Assembly (NCBI RefSeq): GCF_008711155.1
Contig: NZ_VUYQ01000005.1
Span: forward strand, 248,001 to 312,000
DNA length: 64,000 bases
Source: Dechloromonas sp. CZR5
GTDB taxonomy: Bacteria > Pseudomonadota > Gammaproteobacteria > Burkholderiales > Rhodocyclaceae
Reading direction: 5' to 3'
Shown here in pieces: positions 55,013-64,000 of the stretch. Below the pieces are notes generated by a model. It did not search any database. It was not told the origin of the DNA and saw only the letters and a list, made by a program, of their open reading frames with translations. How positions within the stretch are numbered: position 1 is the stretch's first letter; each line of letters begins with the position of its first letter. The position numbers and the translations under genes are program-made.

Positions 55013-56605
55013 TTAGTGACGGAAATGACGGGCGCCCGTGAAGACCATCGCGATGCCGTGTTCGTCGGCCGCCGCGATGACTTCCTCGTCGCGCATCGAG
55101 CCGCCCGGCTGGATGACGGCGACAGCGCCGGCTTCGGCCAGCACGTCGAGGCCGTCGCGGAACGGGAAGAATGCATCCGAGGCGACGACCGAACCCTTCA
55201 GCGGCAGGCCGGCGTTCTGGGCCTTGATGCTGGCGATCTTGGTCGAATCGACACGGCTCATCTGACCGGCACCGACGCCGAGGGTCATGCCGCTGCCACA
55301 GAAGACGATGGCGTTGGACTTGACGAACTTGGCGACACGCTCGGCGAAGAGCAGGTCTTCGATCTGCTGAGCGGTCGGCTGCACCTTGGTGACGACCTTG
55401 AGTCCGGAAGCCTGGGCGGTGAAGTCGTCAGCCGTCTGCACCAGCAGGCCGCCGCCGACGCGCTTCAGTTCCAGCTTGTTGAGGTCGCGGCCGAGCGGCA
55501 CGACCAGCACGCGCAGGTTGGTCTTGGCGGCCAGGGCGGCCTTGGCTTCGGTGGTGAAGGACGGGGCGATCAGCACTTCGACGAAGTGCTTGCGCTCGTT
55601 CATAGCGTTGACGACTTCAATGCCGACTTCGCCGTTGAAGGCGATGATGCCGCCGAAAGCGGAGGTCGAATCGGTCTTGAAGGCCTTTTCGTAGGCGCCG
55701 AGCAGGGTACCGTCGATGGCCACGCCGCACGGGTTGGCGTGCTTGATGATGACGCAGGCCGGCGCATCGAAGGCCTTGACGCATTCCCAGGCAGCGTCCG
55801 AGTCGGCAATGTTGTTGTAGGACAGTTCCTTGCCTTGCAACTGGGTGTAGGCGGCGATGCTGCCCGGCAGCGCGACGGTGTCACGGTAGAAGGCGGCTTG
55901 CTGGTGAGAGTTCTCGCCGTAGCGCAGGATTTCGGTGCGGTCGAACGCCAGTTGCAGCTTGGCCGGGAAGATCGACGGGGTCGGCGCGGCTTCGGCCGGC
56001 TTGGCTTCGGCGCCTTCTTCCAGGCCGGTCAGCCAGTTGGCGATCATGCTGTCATAGCGGGCGGTGTGGGTGAACGCCTTCTTGGCCAAGTTGAAACGGG
56101 TGGCCAGCGCGACTGCACCGCCGCTGGCCTTCATTTCGGCGAGCAGCGGCGCGTAGTCTTCCGGATCGGTAACGATGGCGACGCCGTTGTAGTTCTTGGC
56201 CGAGGAACGGACCATGGCCGGACCGCCGATATCGATGTTCTCGATGGCATCTTCCAGCGTGACGCCGGCCTTGGCGATGGTCGCGGCGAACGGGTAGAGG
56301 TTCACGCAGACCAGGTCGATGGTCGGAATGCCGTGAGCCTCGATGGTGGCCATGTGCTCGGCCAGATCGCGACGGGCCAGGATGCCGCCGTGCACCTTCG
56401 GGTGCAGGGTCTTGACGCGGCCGTCGAGCATTTCCGGGAAGCCGGTGTAATCGCCGATTTCGGTGACGGCGAGGCCGGCATCGCGCAACATCTTGGCGGT
56501 ACCGCCGGTGGACAGCAGCTTGACGCCCTGAGCGGCGAGGCCTTGGGCGAATTCGAGTACACCCGTCTTGTCGGAGACGGAAATCAGCGCTTGCTTGATG
56601 GTCAT
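55013..56605 (-). CDS. purH: Bifunctional AICAR transformylase/IMP cyclohydrolase
   Basis: Carries out the last two steps of IMP synthesis. The 530-residue protein has an N-terminal cyclohydrolase domain of the MGS fold ([30 protein letters not shown]) and a C-terminal transformylase domain with [11 protein letters not shown] (Lys-His catalytic pair) and [18 protein letters not shown] sequence. Length is typical. It follows fis by 6 bases. Confidence 0.97.
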   Translation of the reverse strand: MTIKQALISVSDKTGVLEFAQGLAAQGVKLLSTGGTAKMLRDAGLAVTEIGDYTGFPEMLDGRVKTLHPKVHGGILARRDLAEHMATIEAHGIPTIDLVCVNLYPFAATIAKAGVTLEDAIENIDIGGPAMVRSSAKNYNGVAIVTDPEDYAPLLAEMKASGGAVALATRFNLAKKAFTHTARYDSMIANWLTGLEEGAEAKPAEAAPTPSIFPAKLQLAFDRTEILRYGENSHQQAAFYRDTVALPGSIAAYTQLQGKELSYNNIADSDAAWECVKAFDAPACVIIKHANPCGVAIDGTLLGAYEKAFKTDSTSAFGGIIAFNGEVGIEVVNAMNERKHFVEVLIAPSFTTEAKAALAAKTNLRVLVVPLGRDLNKLELKRVGGGLLVQTADDFTAQASGLKVVTKVQPTAQQIEDLLFAERVAKFVKSNAIVFCGSGMTLGVGAGQMSRVDSTKIASIKAQNAGLPLKGSVVASDAFFPFRDGLDVLAEAGAVAVIQPGGSMRDEEVIAAADEHGIAMVFTGARHFRH

Positions 56606-56611
56606 GGTGAT

Positions 56612-56845
56612 TTACAGAAGTTGATGTTCAGTGAGTTTCTTGCGTAGCGTATTGCGGTTGATGCCGAGCATATCCGCGGCGATGGTCTGGTTGCTGCCGG
56701 CTTTGGCGAGCACGACTTCCAGCATCGGTTTTTCCACGCTTTTCAGGACCATGTCATAAATAGCGGCCGGTTTTTCACCGTCCAGGTCCCGAAAATATTG
56801 TTCCAGTGCGGTCACGACGCACTTCCCCAGATCATGTTGGCTCAT
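56612..56845 (-). CDS. fis: Fis-family DNA-binding protein
   Basis: A 77-residue nucleoid protein. The C-terminal helix-turn-helix (AGSNQTIAADMLGINRNTLRKKL) is very close to Fis. E. coli Fis has 98 residues; shorter forms are normal in betaproteobacteria. It overlaps the dusB stop by 4 bases, the usual dusB-fis arrangement. It probably regulates rRNA and growth-phase genes. Confidence 0.94.
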   Translation of the reverse strand: MSQHDLGKCVVTALEQYFRDLDGEKPAAIYDMVLKSVEKPMLEVVLAKAGSNQTIAADMLGINRNTLRKKLTEHQLL

Positions 56846-57870
56846 GCTGCCAACGCCTCCTCTTGTGTTTTGTTTTCTTCATACTGCAGGTGTTCGTGTT
56901 CTTCCGCGTAGCGCAGGAAAAACTCGTCCACCGCTTGGCGCTGCAACTCTACGGTTGGCAGCGTATTCATCACCTTGCGGAACGCCGCCGAGCCAATCAG
57001 GCCCTTGGTGTACCAGGAGATGTGCTTTCTCGCGACCTTGACCCCCGTGTCCAGGCCGTAGAAATCGTAAAGGTCGACGAGATGCGCCATCAGGATGGCG
57101 TGGATTTCGGCAACCGGGGCCGGCGCCATTTTTTCGCCGGTCTTCAAATAATGTTCGATCTCGCGGAACAGCCAGGGGCGGCCCTGGGCGGCACGGCCGA
57201 TCATCACGCCGTCGGCGCCGGTCACGTCGAGGACGTGCCTGGCCTTTTCGGGCGTCGTGATGTCGCCGTTGGCGATGACCGGAATCTTCACCAGCGTCTT
57301 CACATAGGCGATGGTGTCGTACTCGGCTTCGCCGGTGTATTGCTGGCAGCGCGTGCGGCCATGGATGGCGACGGCGCGGATACCGGCGCTCTCGGCGATG
57401 CGCGCGATGTTCGGCGCGTTCTTGTTGGCGATATTCCAGCCGGTACGGAATTTCAGCGTCACCGGGGTGTTCGGCACGGCGCCGACGACGGCGTCGAGAA
57501 TCTCGCCGACCAGTTGTTCGTGCTGCATCAGCGCCGAGCCGGCCATGACGTTGCAAACCTTCTTGGCCGGGCAGCCCATGTTGATGTCGATGATCTGGGC
57601 GCCGTTGTCGACGTTGTGCTTCGCGGCTTCAGCCATCATTTTGGGATCGGCACCGGCAATCTGCACCGAAATCGGCTCGACTTCGCCGGTGTGGTTGGCC
57701 CGGCGCAGTGTCTTGGCGCTGCCGTAGAGCAGCGAATTCGAGGTGACCATTTCCGAAACGGCCAGCCCGGCGCCCATCTTCTTGCACAACTGGCGGAACG
57801 GACGATCCGTGACGCCGGCCATCGGTGCGACGAAGAGATTGTTGCGCAAGGTAAAGCCGGCAAATTCCAT
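56842..57870 (-). CDS. dusB: tRNA-dihydrouridine synthase B
   Basis: Reduces uridine to dihydrouridine in tRNA with FMN and NADPH. The 342-residue protein has NNLFVAPMAGVTDRPFRQL, the catalytic Cys in DINMGCPAKKVCN (about residue 100), VTLKFRTGW and IPVIANGDI. It is first in the dusB-fis-purH-purD-unknown-hemF series. A small C-terminal polar tail is present. Confidence 0.95.
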   Translation of the reverse strand: MEFAGFTLRNNLFVAPMAGVTDRPFRQLCKKMGAGLAVSEMVTSNSLLYGSAKTLRRANHTGEVEPISVQIAGADPKMMAEAAKHNVDNGAQIIDINMGCPAKKVCNVMAGSALMQHEQLVGEILDAVVGAVPNTPVTLKFRTGWNIANKNAPNIARIAESAGIRAVAIHGRTRCQQYTGEAEYDTIAYVKTLVKIPVIANGDITTPEKARHVLDVTGADGVMIGRAAQGRPWLFREIEHYLKTGEKMAPAPVAEIHAILMAHLVDLYDFYGLDTGVKVARKHISWYTKGLIGSAAFRKVMNTLPTVELQRQAVDEFFLRYAEEHEHLQYEENKTQEEALAA

Positions 57871-57911
57871 GGGCGAGCGGGTGCGTTGAAACGGATTTGG
57901 GGAAGCGGCGG

Positions 57912-57917
57912 ATTGTA
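57912..57917 (-). promoter_or_regulatory. Possible -10 element of the dusB operon
   Basis: TACAAT on the minus strand lies 41 bases before the dusB start, within an imperfect hairpin (about 57906-57931). No -35 is evident. Confidence 0.35.
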
Positions 57918-57991
57918 GCGCAATCGCCGCCTAAAAAATAGTCAGGGCTGTATCGATTTGCGTCCTGCCGCCCCGGCTTGACGATTGATTT

Positions 57992-58552
57992 TTAATGACC
58001 TTTGAGCGCGTAGATGCCTGGCGCATTGCGCCAGTAACCCTTGTAATCCATGCCGCAGCCGAACAGGAAACGATCGGAAATATCGAGGCCCGTGAAGTCG
58101 GCGCGCATGCCGGGCTCGGCCTTGCGCTGGTGGTCCTTGTGCACCAGTACGGCGGTCAATACGCGGGCTGCGCCTTCGTCGCCCAGATACTGGCAGATCG
58201 CTTTCAGGGTGTGGCCTTCGTCGAGAATGTCGTCGATGACCAGGACGGTGCGCCCCTTCAGCTCCTGCGCCGGTCGTACCCGCCAGTCGAGCAGGCTGTT
58301 GCCCTGCAATTGCATGCCGTAGCGGCTGGCATGCAAGTAGCCGACCTCGAGAGGGAAATTCAGGCGGGCAAGCAGCCGGCCAGTGACGACCAGGCCACCG
58401 TTCATGACGGAATAGACCAGCGGTGCGCTGTCGGCGAGTTCGGCGGTGATGGCGGCGGCCATGCGGTCGAGCGCGGCGTCGACCTGTTGCGGCGTGGCCA
58501 GGCAGTCGGCCTCGGCCATCACACGCTTGATTTCGTTCATGTCGACGGTCAT
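57992..58552 (-). CDS. hpt: Hypoxanthine-guanine phosphoribosyltransferase
   Basis: Salvages hypoxanthine or guanine to nucleotides with PRPP. The ATG at 58552 is one base after the apt stop, with AAGGA placed eight bases upstream inside apt; this gives 186 residues. The PRPP loop is VLVIDDILDEGHTLKAI, and VYSVMNGGLVVTGRLL and DISDRFLFGCGMDYKGYWRN are family-typical. It is the last gene of the permease-apt-hpt operon. Confidence 0.92.
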   Translation of the reverse strand: MTVDMNEIKRVMAEADCLATPQQVDAALDRMAAAITAELADSAPLVYSVMNGGLVVTGRLLARLNFPLEVGYLHASRYGMQLQGNSLLDWRVRPAQELKGRTVLVIDDILDEGHTLKAICQYLGDEGAARVLTAVLVHKDHQRKAEPGMRADFTGLDISDRFLFGCGMDYKGYWRNAPGIYALKGH

Positions 58553-58553
58553 C

Positions 58554-59108
58554 TCAGTGTCCTTCAAATTCGCAAACGGTAAAAATGGGCAGCCCGGCGG
58601 CCTTGAGCAGCTTCGAACCCCCGAGCTCGGGAAGATCGACGATGGCGGCAGCCTCGGCGATGGTGCCGCCGAGGCGCTGGATTAGGCGGGCGCCGGCCAT
58701 CATCGTGCCGCCGGTGGCGATCAGGTCGTCGATGAGCAGTACGCGGTCACCGGGCTTGATGGCGTCGGTGTGGATTTCGACGATGGCATTGCCGTATTCG
58801 AGTTCGTATTCCTCGCTGACCGTCGAGAACGGCAGCTTGCCCTTCTTGCGGACTGGCACAAAACCCTTGTTAAGCTGGTGGGCGACGACGGCACCGAGGA
58901 TGAAGCCGCGCGCATCGATGCCGGCGACGACATCGATCCGGTCTTCCATGTAGCGCAGCACGAAGGCGTCGACCAGCACGCGGAAAGCGCGCGGATCCTG
59001 CAGCAGCGGCGTGATGTCGCGGAACTGCACGCCCGGCTCGGGCCAGTCCGGAACGGTGCGGATGCGGGCTTTCAGGTAGCCGGTGTCGGGCAGGGGAGCT
59101 TGGTTCAT
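58554..59108 (-). CDS. apt: Adenine phosphoribosyltransferase
   Basis: Salvages adenine to AMP. The 184-residue protein has the APT N-terminus ([21 protein letters not shown]), [14 protein letters not shown] and the PRPP loop [14 protein letters not shown]. It follows the NCS2 permease by 7 bases and precedes hpt directly, which gives a compact purine-import-and-salvage unit. Confidence 0.96.
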   Translation of the reverse strand: MNQAPLPDTGYLKARIRTVPDWPEPGVQFRDITPLLQDPRAFRVLVDAFVLRYMEDRIDVVAGIDARGFILGAVVAHQLNKGFVPVRKKGKLPFSTVSEEYELEYGNAIVEIHTDAIKPGDRVLLIDDLIATGGTMMAGARLIQRLGGTIAEAAAIVDLPELGGSKLLKAAGLPIFTVCEFEGH

Positions 59109-59115
59109 GGCGACC

Positions 59116-60405
59116 TCACAGCAGGGCGAATTTGGCGACGAAGGCGGCGGCTATGACGGCCACCGTCGGCGAGACATCGCGGGCGCGGCCGGACAGCACC
59201 TTGATCGCGACGTAGGAAATGAAGCCGAAGGAAATACCGTGGGCGATCGAGAAAGTGAATGGGATGGTGATCGCCGTGACGACGGCGGGTGTCGCCTCGG
59301 TCAGGTCGTCCCAGTGGATTTCGGCGAGGCCGCGCGACATCAGGATGGCGACGTAGCACAAGGCCGGGGCCGTGGCGTAGGCCGGTACGGTGCCGGCGAG
59401 CGGTGCGAAGACGATGCAGCACAGGAAGAGCAGGGCGACGACGACGGCGGTCAGGCCGGTACGCCCGCCGGCGGCGGTGCCGGCCGCCGATTCGATGTAG
59501 GCGGTGGTCGAGGAGGTGCCGAGCACGGCGCCCGCACTGATCGCGACGGAATCGGCGAGCAGGGCCTTCTTGAGGCGCGGCAGCTTGCCGTCCTTGTCGA
59601 GCAGGCCGGCACGGTGGCAGACGCCGACCAGGGTGCCGGAGGCATCGAAGAGTTCGACCATGAAGAAGGTGAGGACGACGGCGAGCAGGCCGGCATTGAG
59701 CGCCCCGGCCAGGTCGAGTTGCATGAAGGTCGGCGCCAGCGAAGGCGGGGCGGCGACGATGCCCTTGAATTCGGTGAGGCCGAGGCCGATCGAGGCACCG
59801 GTCACGGCGAGGATGGCGATGATGATGGCGCCCGGTACCTTGCGGTACTCCAGTGCGGCAATCAGCACGAAACCGGCGGCGGCGAGCAGCGGGCCGGGGC
59901 TGTGCAGGTTGCCCAGGGTCAGCAGGGTGGCTGGATGGGCGGTGATCAGGCCCGCATTCTTGAGGCCGATGATGGCCAGGAAGAGGCCGATGCCGGCGGA
60001 AATCGAATACTTGAGCGAGGTCGGAATGGCGTTGACGATCCATTCGCGCACCTTGAACAGGCTGAGCAGGATGAACAGGATGCCCGAGATGAGGACGGCG
60101 CCGAGGGCGGCCTGCCAGGTGTAGCCCATGCCCTGGACGACGGTGAAGGCGAAGTAGGCGTTGAGGCCCATGGCGGGCGCGAGGGCGACCGGGTAGTTGG
60201 CGTAGAGGCCCATGATCGCCGTGCCGATGGCGGCGGCCAGGCAAGTGGCGACGAACACGGCATCGCGGGGCATGCCGGCGGCCGAAAGGATATCCGGATT
60301 GACGAAGACGATGTAGGCCATCGTCAGGAAGGTGGTCAGGCCGGCGAGGACTTCGGTACGGACCGTGGTGCCGTGGGCCTGCAGCTGGAAAAACCGTTCG
60401 AGCAT
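59116..60405 (-). CDS. NCS2-family purine permease (guanine/hypoxanthine type)
   Basis: An inner-membrane proton symporter of 429 residues with about twelve helices. The start at 60405 ([26 protein letters not shown]) is preceded by GGGAG at 7 bases; the frame opens nine codons earlier. The family signatures [40 protein letters not shown] sequence (here PAMGLNAYF) and [21 protein letters not shown] ([15 protein letters not shown]) point to the AzgA/GhxP group. The following apt and hpt genes support a purine substrate. Confidence 0.92.
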   Translation of the reverse strand: MLERFFQLQAHGTTVRTEVLAGLTTFLTMAYIVFVNPDILSAAGMPRDAVFVATCLAAAIGTAIMGLYANYPVALAPAMGLNAYFAFTVVQGMGYTWQAALGAVLISGILFILLSLFKVREWIVNAIPTSLKYSISAGIGLFLAIIGLKNAGLITAHPATLLTLGNLHSPGPLLAAAGFVLIAALEYRKVPGAIIIAILAVTGASIGLGLTEFKGIVAAPPSLAPTFMQLDLAGALNAGLLAVVLTFFMVELFDASGTLVGVCHRAGLLDKDGKLPRLKKALLADSVAISAGAVLGTSSTTAYIESAAGTAAGGRTGLTAVVVALLFLCCIVFAPLAGTVPAYATAPALCYVAILMSRGLAEIHWDDLTEATPAVVTAITIPFTFSIAHGISFGFISYVAIKVLSGRARDVSPTVAVIAAAFVAKFALL

Positions 60406-60466
60406 GCGCAGCTCCCGGGAAAAGCGACGCACTCTATATCAGGTCGAGGCGCGGCGCGATTGTGGT

Positions 60467-61342
60467 TTACACCAACGCGAAAGCGAGGGCGAGCAGGCAG
60501 GCAAAAACCAGTTGCAGGCCGGCCGTGGCGGCGAGAATCGGGTTGAACACCGGGCCGGGCGGCTCGCGATGGAAGCGCGCGATCAGCCGCAGCGCGAGAG
60601 GGAGCGACAGCAGCGGCAGGGCTGCCGGCCAGCCTAGACCGCCGAGTGCCGGCAGCAAGGCGTAGGGAGCGAGCATCTCCAGTGTATAAACATGCCGGGT
60701 GGCCGGGCGGCCGAGACGAACGGCCAGCGTATTCTTGCCATGGGCCTTGTCGCCGTCGTGGTCGCGGTAATTGTTGACGGTGATGACTGCGGCGGCATGG
60801 ATGCCGACCAGTGTCGCGGCAAGCAGGGCCGTGGGCGTGAGGCTCAGCGTCTGCAGGTAATAGCTGCCGCCGACGGCGACCAGGCCGAAGAAAACAAAAA
60901 CAAAAAGCTCGCCGAGCGGCCCGTAGGCGATCGGCTTCGGTCCGCCGGTGTAGGCCCAGCCGGCGGCCAGCGAGGCCAGCCCGATGGCGACGATGGGCCA
61001 GCCGCCGTGCCGGACGAGATAGATGCCGCACAGGAAGGCCAGCGCGAAGCTGAACCATGCGCCGGCCTTGACCATGCCCGGGGTTAGCCAGCCTTCGGCC
61101 GTGGCGCGCCTGGGGCCAAGGCGGCCCGGCGTGTCGGTGCCGCGCAGAAAATCGCCGACATCGTTGAACAGGTTGGTGCCGATCTGGATGAAGGCGGCGC
61201 CGAGTGCGGCGGCCAGCAGCGGCAGCCAGAGCAGTGTGTGCGTGTCATGCCAGGCGATGGCCGTGCCGACAAGCACCGGCGACAGGGAGACCGACAGCGT
61301 TTTGGGGCGACAGGCGAGGAGCCAGGCGGTGGTTTTGTTCAT
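60467..61342 (-). CDS. menA: 1,4-dihydroxy-2-naphthoate polyprenyltransferase
   Basis: A UbiA-superfamily membrane enzyme of 291 residues with about nine helices. The first Asp-rich motif is NLFNDVGDFLRGTD (about 60-73) and the second is NNYRDHDGDKAHGKNTLAVRLG, both of MenA type. N-terminal WLLACRPKTLSVSLSPVLVGTA also fits. It would attach the isoprenoid tail to dihydroxynaphthoate in menaquinone synthesis. It is 65 bases downstream of a UbiH-type gene, so menaquinone and ubiquinone functions sit together. Confidence 0.9.
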   Translation of the reverse strand: MNKTTAWLLACRPKTLSVSLSPVLVGTAIAWHDTHTLLWLPLLAAALGAAFIQIGTNLFNDVGDFLRGTDTPGRLGPRRATAEGWLTPGMVKAGAWFSFALAFLCGIYLVRHGGWPIVAIGLASLAAGWAYTGGPKPIAYGPLGELFVFVFFGLVAVGGSYYLQTLSLTPTALLAATLVGIHAAAVITVNNYRDHDGDKAHGKNTLAVRLGRPATRHVYTLEMLAPYALLPALGGLGWPAALPLLSLPLALRLIARFHREPPGPVFNPILAATAGLQLVFACLLALAFALV

Positions 61343-61407
61343 GGATTTTGGGGCGGGGTGGGCAGCGCGACTTTAATCGGGCGCCGCGCCCTTGCCCTTG
61401 GCGCAGA

Positions 61408-62553
61408 TCAAGGCCAGGCGCGAGCGCCCCAGATCATCCGCTTGGCAACGAAATGGCGGGCCGGTGGGCAGAGGTCCAGCGCCAGCAAGCCGAAGCCGCG
61501 CGCCAGCTTGAGCGGGGCGATGTCGTTGGAGAATGCCTTGACGATCTTGTCGGTGAAGAAGGCGCCACCTTGGCGGTCGAGGCGGCGGCTGGCAGCGTAA
61601 TCGGTCAGTGTTGCCGGTGTCGGTCCGCTCCTGAGCAACAGTTCGGCCAGTTGCCAGGCGTCGCGCAGGCCGAGGTTGAAGCCCTGGCCGGAAACCGGGT
61701 GCAGGGTTTGCGCCGTGTTGCCGATCCATACCTCGCAGCCCTTCACCAGCGTGTCGCGCAGGCGCAGGGCGAGCGGGAAGCGGCTGCGCCTGCCCGGCCT
61801 GGAGAAGGTCATGCGACGGCCGAACTGGGCTTGCAGCGCGGCAACGAAGGCATTGTCGTCGAGCGTCATCACGGCATCGGCCTTGGCCGGCGGCAGCGTG
61901 AAGACGATGGAAAACTCATCGCCGAGCGGCAACAAGGCGAGCGGGCCATCCGGCGTGAAGCGCTCCCAAGCGCGTTTGCCGTGCCCCGGCATCGGGGTGA
62001 CTTCGCAGATCACGGCATGCTGGCCATAGTCGCTGACCGAGACGGCCGGGTCGTCGCCCGGCGTGCCTTCGGCATGAACCAGCAGCTTGCAGCGGAGGAT
62101 GCGCAGCTGGCCGCCATGGCGCAGCGACACGGTGGCGCCGTCGGCATCGGGTTCGATATTCAGGATTTCCGCTTCGGCCAGGAGGCCGCCAGCGGGCAGG
62201 TTGCCGGCGAGCGCCGTGGCGAGGTCGCGGTAGCGGACGACGTAGCCGAGTGCCGGCAAGTGATAGTCGGCGTGGTCGATCAGGGTGCGGCCGAAACCGT
62301 CCTTTTGCGAGATATGGATGGTTTCGATCGGTGTCGCCGCGCGCGACGGCCAGCTCCGGATTTGTTCCAGCAGTTCGCGGGCGCCGTGGGAAAGGGCCAG
62401 GGCACGCGGATCGGCTTGCAGCGCTGCGGGCGGCCGGCGGTCGAGCAACAGCGATGTCTGGCCGCCGGCGGCGAGCGCCAGATGCAGCGTCATGCCGACC
62501 GGCCCGGCGCCGATGATCAGGATGTCGACGTTCTCGACGACGGATTCAGTCAC
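61408..62553 (-). CDS. UbiH/COQ6-type FAD monooxygenase
   Basis: A 381-residue flavoprotein hydroxylase of ubiquinone synthesis. The GTG start at 62553 lies inside the end of pepP (8-base overlap); an earlier start would extend far into pepP. FAD loop is VDILIIGAGPVGMTLHLAL, the DG-like middle motif is absent from view by eye, and the second FAD site is HPVSGQGFNLGLRDAWQLAELL. ubiH, ubiF and ubiI are close relatives and cannot be told apart here. The pairing with pepP (as in the pepP-ubiH operon of E. coli) favours ubiH. Confidence 0.88.
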   Translation of the reverse strand: MTESVVENVDILIIGAGPVGMTLHLALAAGGQTSLLLDRRPPAALQADPRALALSHGARELLEQIRSWPSRAATPIETIHISQKDGFGRTLIDHADYHLPALGYVVRYRDLATALAGNLPAGGLLAEAEILNIEPDADGATVSLRHGGQLRILRCKLLVHAEGTPGDDPAVSVSDYGQHAVICEVTPMPGHGKRAWERFTPDGPLALLPLGDEFSIVFTLPPAKADAVMTLDDNAFVAALQAQFGRRMTFSRPGRRSRFPLALRLRDTLVKGCEVWIGNTAQTLHPVSGQGFNLGLRDAWQLAELLLRSGPTPATLTDYAASRRLDRQGGAFFTDKIVKAFSNDIAPLKLARGFGLLALDLCPPARHFVAKRMIWGARAWP

Positions 62554-63865
62554 GGCGCATGACCTCCTCGATCTCGGCGACGGTTTTGGGGGCCGAGGTG
62601 TAGATGTCGCAGCCACGAGGGTCGCCAAACTCGGTGACGCGCACGTCATCCTCGATGCGGATGCCGATGCCGGCCAGCGCCGGCGGAATGTCGTCGGCCG
62701 GTCGAATGTAGAGGCCGGGTTCGACGGTAACCGTCATGCCCGGCTGCAGCACCGTCCATTGGTCCCCTGTCTTGTATTCGCCGGCATCGTGCACGTCCAG
62801 CCCGAGCCAGTGGCCGGTGCGGTGCATGTAGAAACGGCGGAAATCGCCCTTTTCGATCAGGTTGTCGAGATCGCCCTTGAGCAGCTTGAGGTCGATCAGG
62901 CCTTGCGTCAGCACGCGCACGGCGGCGTCATGGGCTTCCATGAAGTGGCGGCCGGGGGCGGTGGCGGCGAAGGCGGCGTCCTGCGCGGCGAGGACGATCT
63001 GGTACACGTCCTTCTGTGCGGCGTTGAAACGACCATTGACCGGGAAGGTTCGGGTGATGTCGGCGGCGTAGCCCTCGACCTCGCAGCCGGCATCGATCAG
63101 GACCAGGGTGTGGTCATTGAGCAGCTTGTTGTTCTCGACGTAATGCAGCACGCAGGCATTGGCGCCGCCGGCGACGATGGGCGTGTAGGCATGGGCATCG
63201 GCGCCGCGCTTGCGGAATTCGTAGGTCAGCTCGGCTTCGAGTTCGTATTCGGCCATGCCGGGGCGGCAGGCGCGCATGGCGCGGGCATGGCCGGCGCTGG
63301 CGATATCGGCGGCGCGCTGCTGGATGGCGGCTTCGGCGCCGTCCTTGACCAGGCGCATGGTGTCGAGCTCGGCGCGCAGGTCGTGGATGGCGCGCGGCGC
63401 CCGCTTGCCGGCACGACTCTGGGCGCGCACGGCATTGAGCGCCTTGGCGATGCGGGCGTCCCACTCGGCATCATGGCCGATGGCGTGCCACAGCGCATCG
63501 CGGTCGACCAGCAGTTCCGGGAGCTTTTTGTCGAGTTGTTCGATGGAGTAGGCAGCGTCGAAGCCGAAAGCCGCCTTGGCGGCCTTGGGGCCGTAGCGGT
63601 AGCCGTCCCAGATTTCTCGTTCCTCGTGCTTCTCGCGGCAGAACAGGATGGACTTCGCTTTGGTGCGACCGTTGCCGCCGATCAGCACGACGACGGCCTC
63701 CGGCTCCGGAAAGCCGGTCAGATACCAGAAGTAGCTGTCGAAACGGTAGGGATGATGCGCGTCGCGGTTGCGGATGACCTCGGGCGCGGTAGGCACGATG
63801 GCCACGCCATCGCCGATGGCTTTCAACAGGCGTTTGCGACGGGCGAGAAAGTGGGCGTGGGTCAT
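62546..63865 (-). CDS. pepP: Xaa-Pro aminopeptidase
   Basis: A dimetal M24B aminopeptidase of 439 residues that removes N-terminal residues before proline. Metal ligands are in [18 protein letters not shown] (two Asp), [13 protein letters not shown] (His), VEPGLYI and [10 protein letters not shown] (two Glu). N-terminal [17 protein letters not shown] is a PepP signature. The start overlaps the stop of the upstream nucleotidyltransferase (ATGA). It is followed by a UbiH-type gene as in many proteobacteria. Confidence 0.95.
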   Translation of the reverse strand: MTHAHFLARRKRLLKAIGDGVAIVPTAPEVIRNRDAHHPYRFDSYFWYLTGFPEPEAVVVLIGGNGRTKAKSILFCREKHEEREIWDGYRYGPKAAKAAFGFDAAYSIEQLDKKLPELLVDRDALWHAIGHDAEWDARIAKALNAVRAQSRAGKRAPRAIHDLRAELDTMRLVKDGAEAAIQQRAADIASAGHARAMRACRPGMAEYELEAELTYEFRKRGADAHAYTPIVAGGANACVLHYVENNKLLNDHTLVLIDAGCEVEGYAADITRTFPVNGRFNAAQKDVYQIVLAAQDAAFAATAPGRHFMEAHDAAVRVLTQGLIDLKLLKGDLDNLIEKGDFRRFYMHRTGHWLGLDVHDAGEYKTGDQWTVLQPGMTVTVEPGLYIRPADDIPPALAGIGIRIEDDVRVTEFGDPRGCDIYTSAPKTVAEIEEVMRRD

Positions 63866-64000
63866 GCGTTCCTCAATTCGGCATCCAGTTCCGCAAGGCG
63901 TTGCGGTGTACCCACGTCGACCCAGCGGCCGGTGTGGCGTTCCCCGGTCAGTGTGTCGGCGGCGATGGCGGCGTCGAGCAGCGGGCGCAGTTTCATGATC
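63862..64000 (-). CDS. MurU-like nucleotidyltransferase, C-terminal fragment
   Basis: The last 45 codons of a gene entering from the right. They read ...[43 protein letters not shown] and stop. The [13 protein letters not shown] ending is typical of the NTP-transferase family that includes N-acetylmuramate-1-phosphate uridylyltransferase (MurU, cell-wall recycling). The TGA overlaps the pepP ATG. Only the tail is visible, so the exact enzyme is uncertain. Confidence 0.72.
   Translation of the reverse strand, partial: IMKLRPLLDAAIAADTLTGERHTGRWVDVGTPQRLAELDAELRNA

Noticed and set aside
55001..56647. A 548-codon open frame antisense to purH
   Set aside because: purH is fully conserved here. 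The mirror frame is Gly/Asp/Val-rich without motifs.
57906..57931. Imperfect hairpin upstream of dusB as a terminator or riboswitch
   Set aside because: It lacks a T run on either strand in the right position and is too small for a known riboswitch; it more likely overlaps the promoter by chance.
59083..60546. A 487-codon open frame antisense to the NCS2 permease
   Set aside because: The product is almost only Gly, Asp, Glu, Arg and Gln, as expected from the complement of membrane-helix codons.

Overview
This 64 kb window is a GC-rich (roughly 60-65 %), densely coding chromosomal segment from a Gram-negative betaproteobacterium, most likely of the Rhodocyclaceae (Azonexus/Dechloromonas type). 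That placement is inferred from gene content and order, not from a search: dusB-fis-purH-purD-hemF, hemC-hemD-hemX-hemY, sbp-cysT-cysW-cysA, an exported flavocytochrome c sulfide dehydrogenase flavoprotein, and both menaquinone- and ubiquinone-type enzymes. No transposase, integrase, CRISPR array, rRNA or tRNA was found. The window reads as core chromosome rather than an island.

Layout. 0-6.4 kb: flavocytochrome c sulfide dehydrogenase flavoprotein, a PAS-type chemoreceptor, a c4-type dihaem cytochrome divergent from an exported MBL-fold hydrolase plus a small cytochrome c, and a Pal-like lipoprotein. 6.6-10.5 kb: sulfate/thiosulfate ABC transporter. 10.6-15.8 kb: hemA, a response-regulator diguanylate cyclase, prfA-prmC-grxD. 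15.8-24 kb: hybrid sensor kinase, OsmC protein, argH, a LytS/LytTR-type two-component pair, a zinc-ribbon glutaredoxin and a small MscS channel. 24.1-26.9 kb: a HAD-GT20 fusion resembling glucosylglycerol-phosphate synthase/phosphatase and a stand-alone RNase H-like protein. 27-38.1 kb: a long leftward chemosensory operon (receptor, CheY, STAS, CheA, receptor, CheW, CheR, CheB) ending in a REC-EAL phosphodiesterase and a GGDEF cyclase. 38.4-47.7 kb: pepN, an exported His/Arg-rich protein, a TonB-dependent receptor with a PepSY membrane protein, an AraC-GyrI regulator, a thiopurine methyltransferase-like enzyme and an exported thioredoxin-fold protein. 47.7-51.9 kb: hemC-hemD-hemX-hemY and a small protein. 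52-57.9 kb: dusB-fis-purH-purD-(unknown)-hemF. 58-64 kb: a purine salvage operon (NCS2 permease, apt, hpt), menA, a UbiH-type monooxygenase, pepP and the end of a MurU-like nucleotidyltransferase.

Themes. Haem synthesis is spread over three loci (hemA, hemC/D/X/Y, hemF), matching the several c-type cytochromes. Signal transduction is heavy: three chemoreceptors, two diguanylate cyclases, one EAL phosphodiesterase and two further two-component systems. Sulfur metabolism appears as sulfide oxidation and sulfate uptake. De novo purine synthesis and purine salvage lie within 5 kb of each other.

The points most worth a second look are: an in-frame TAA at codon 22 of cheA; a probable C-rich small RNA of about 100 nt at 26886-26991 (minus strand) with a well-spaced promoter; an NtrC-type palindrome in front of the TonB receptor; the glucosylglycerol-type fusion enzyme; and an unknown protein with a PD-(D/E)xK-like motif between purD and hemF.
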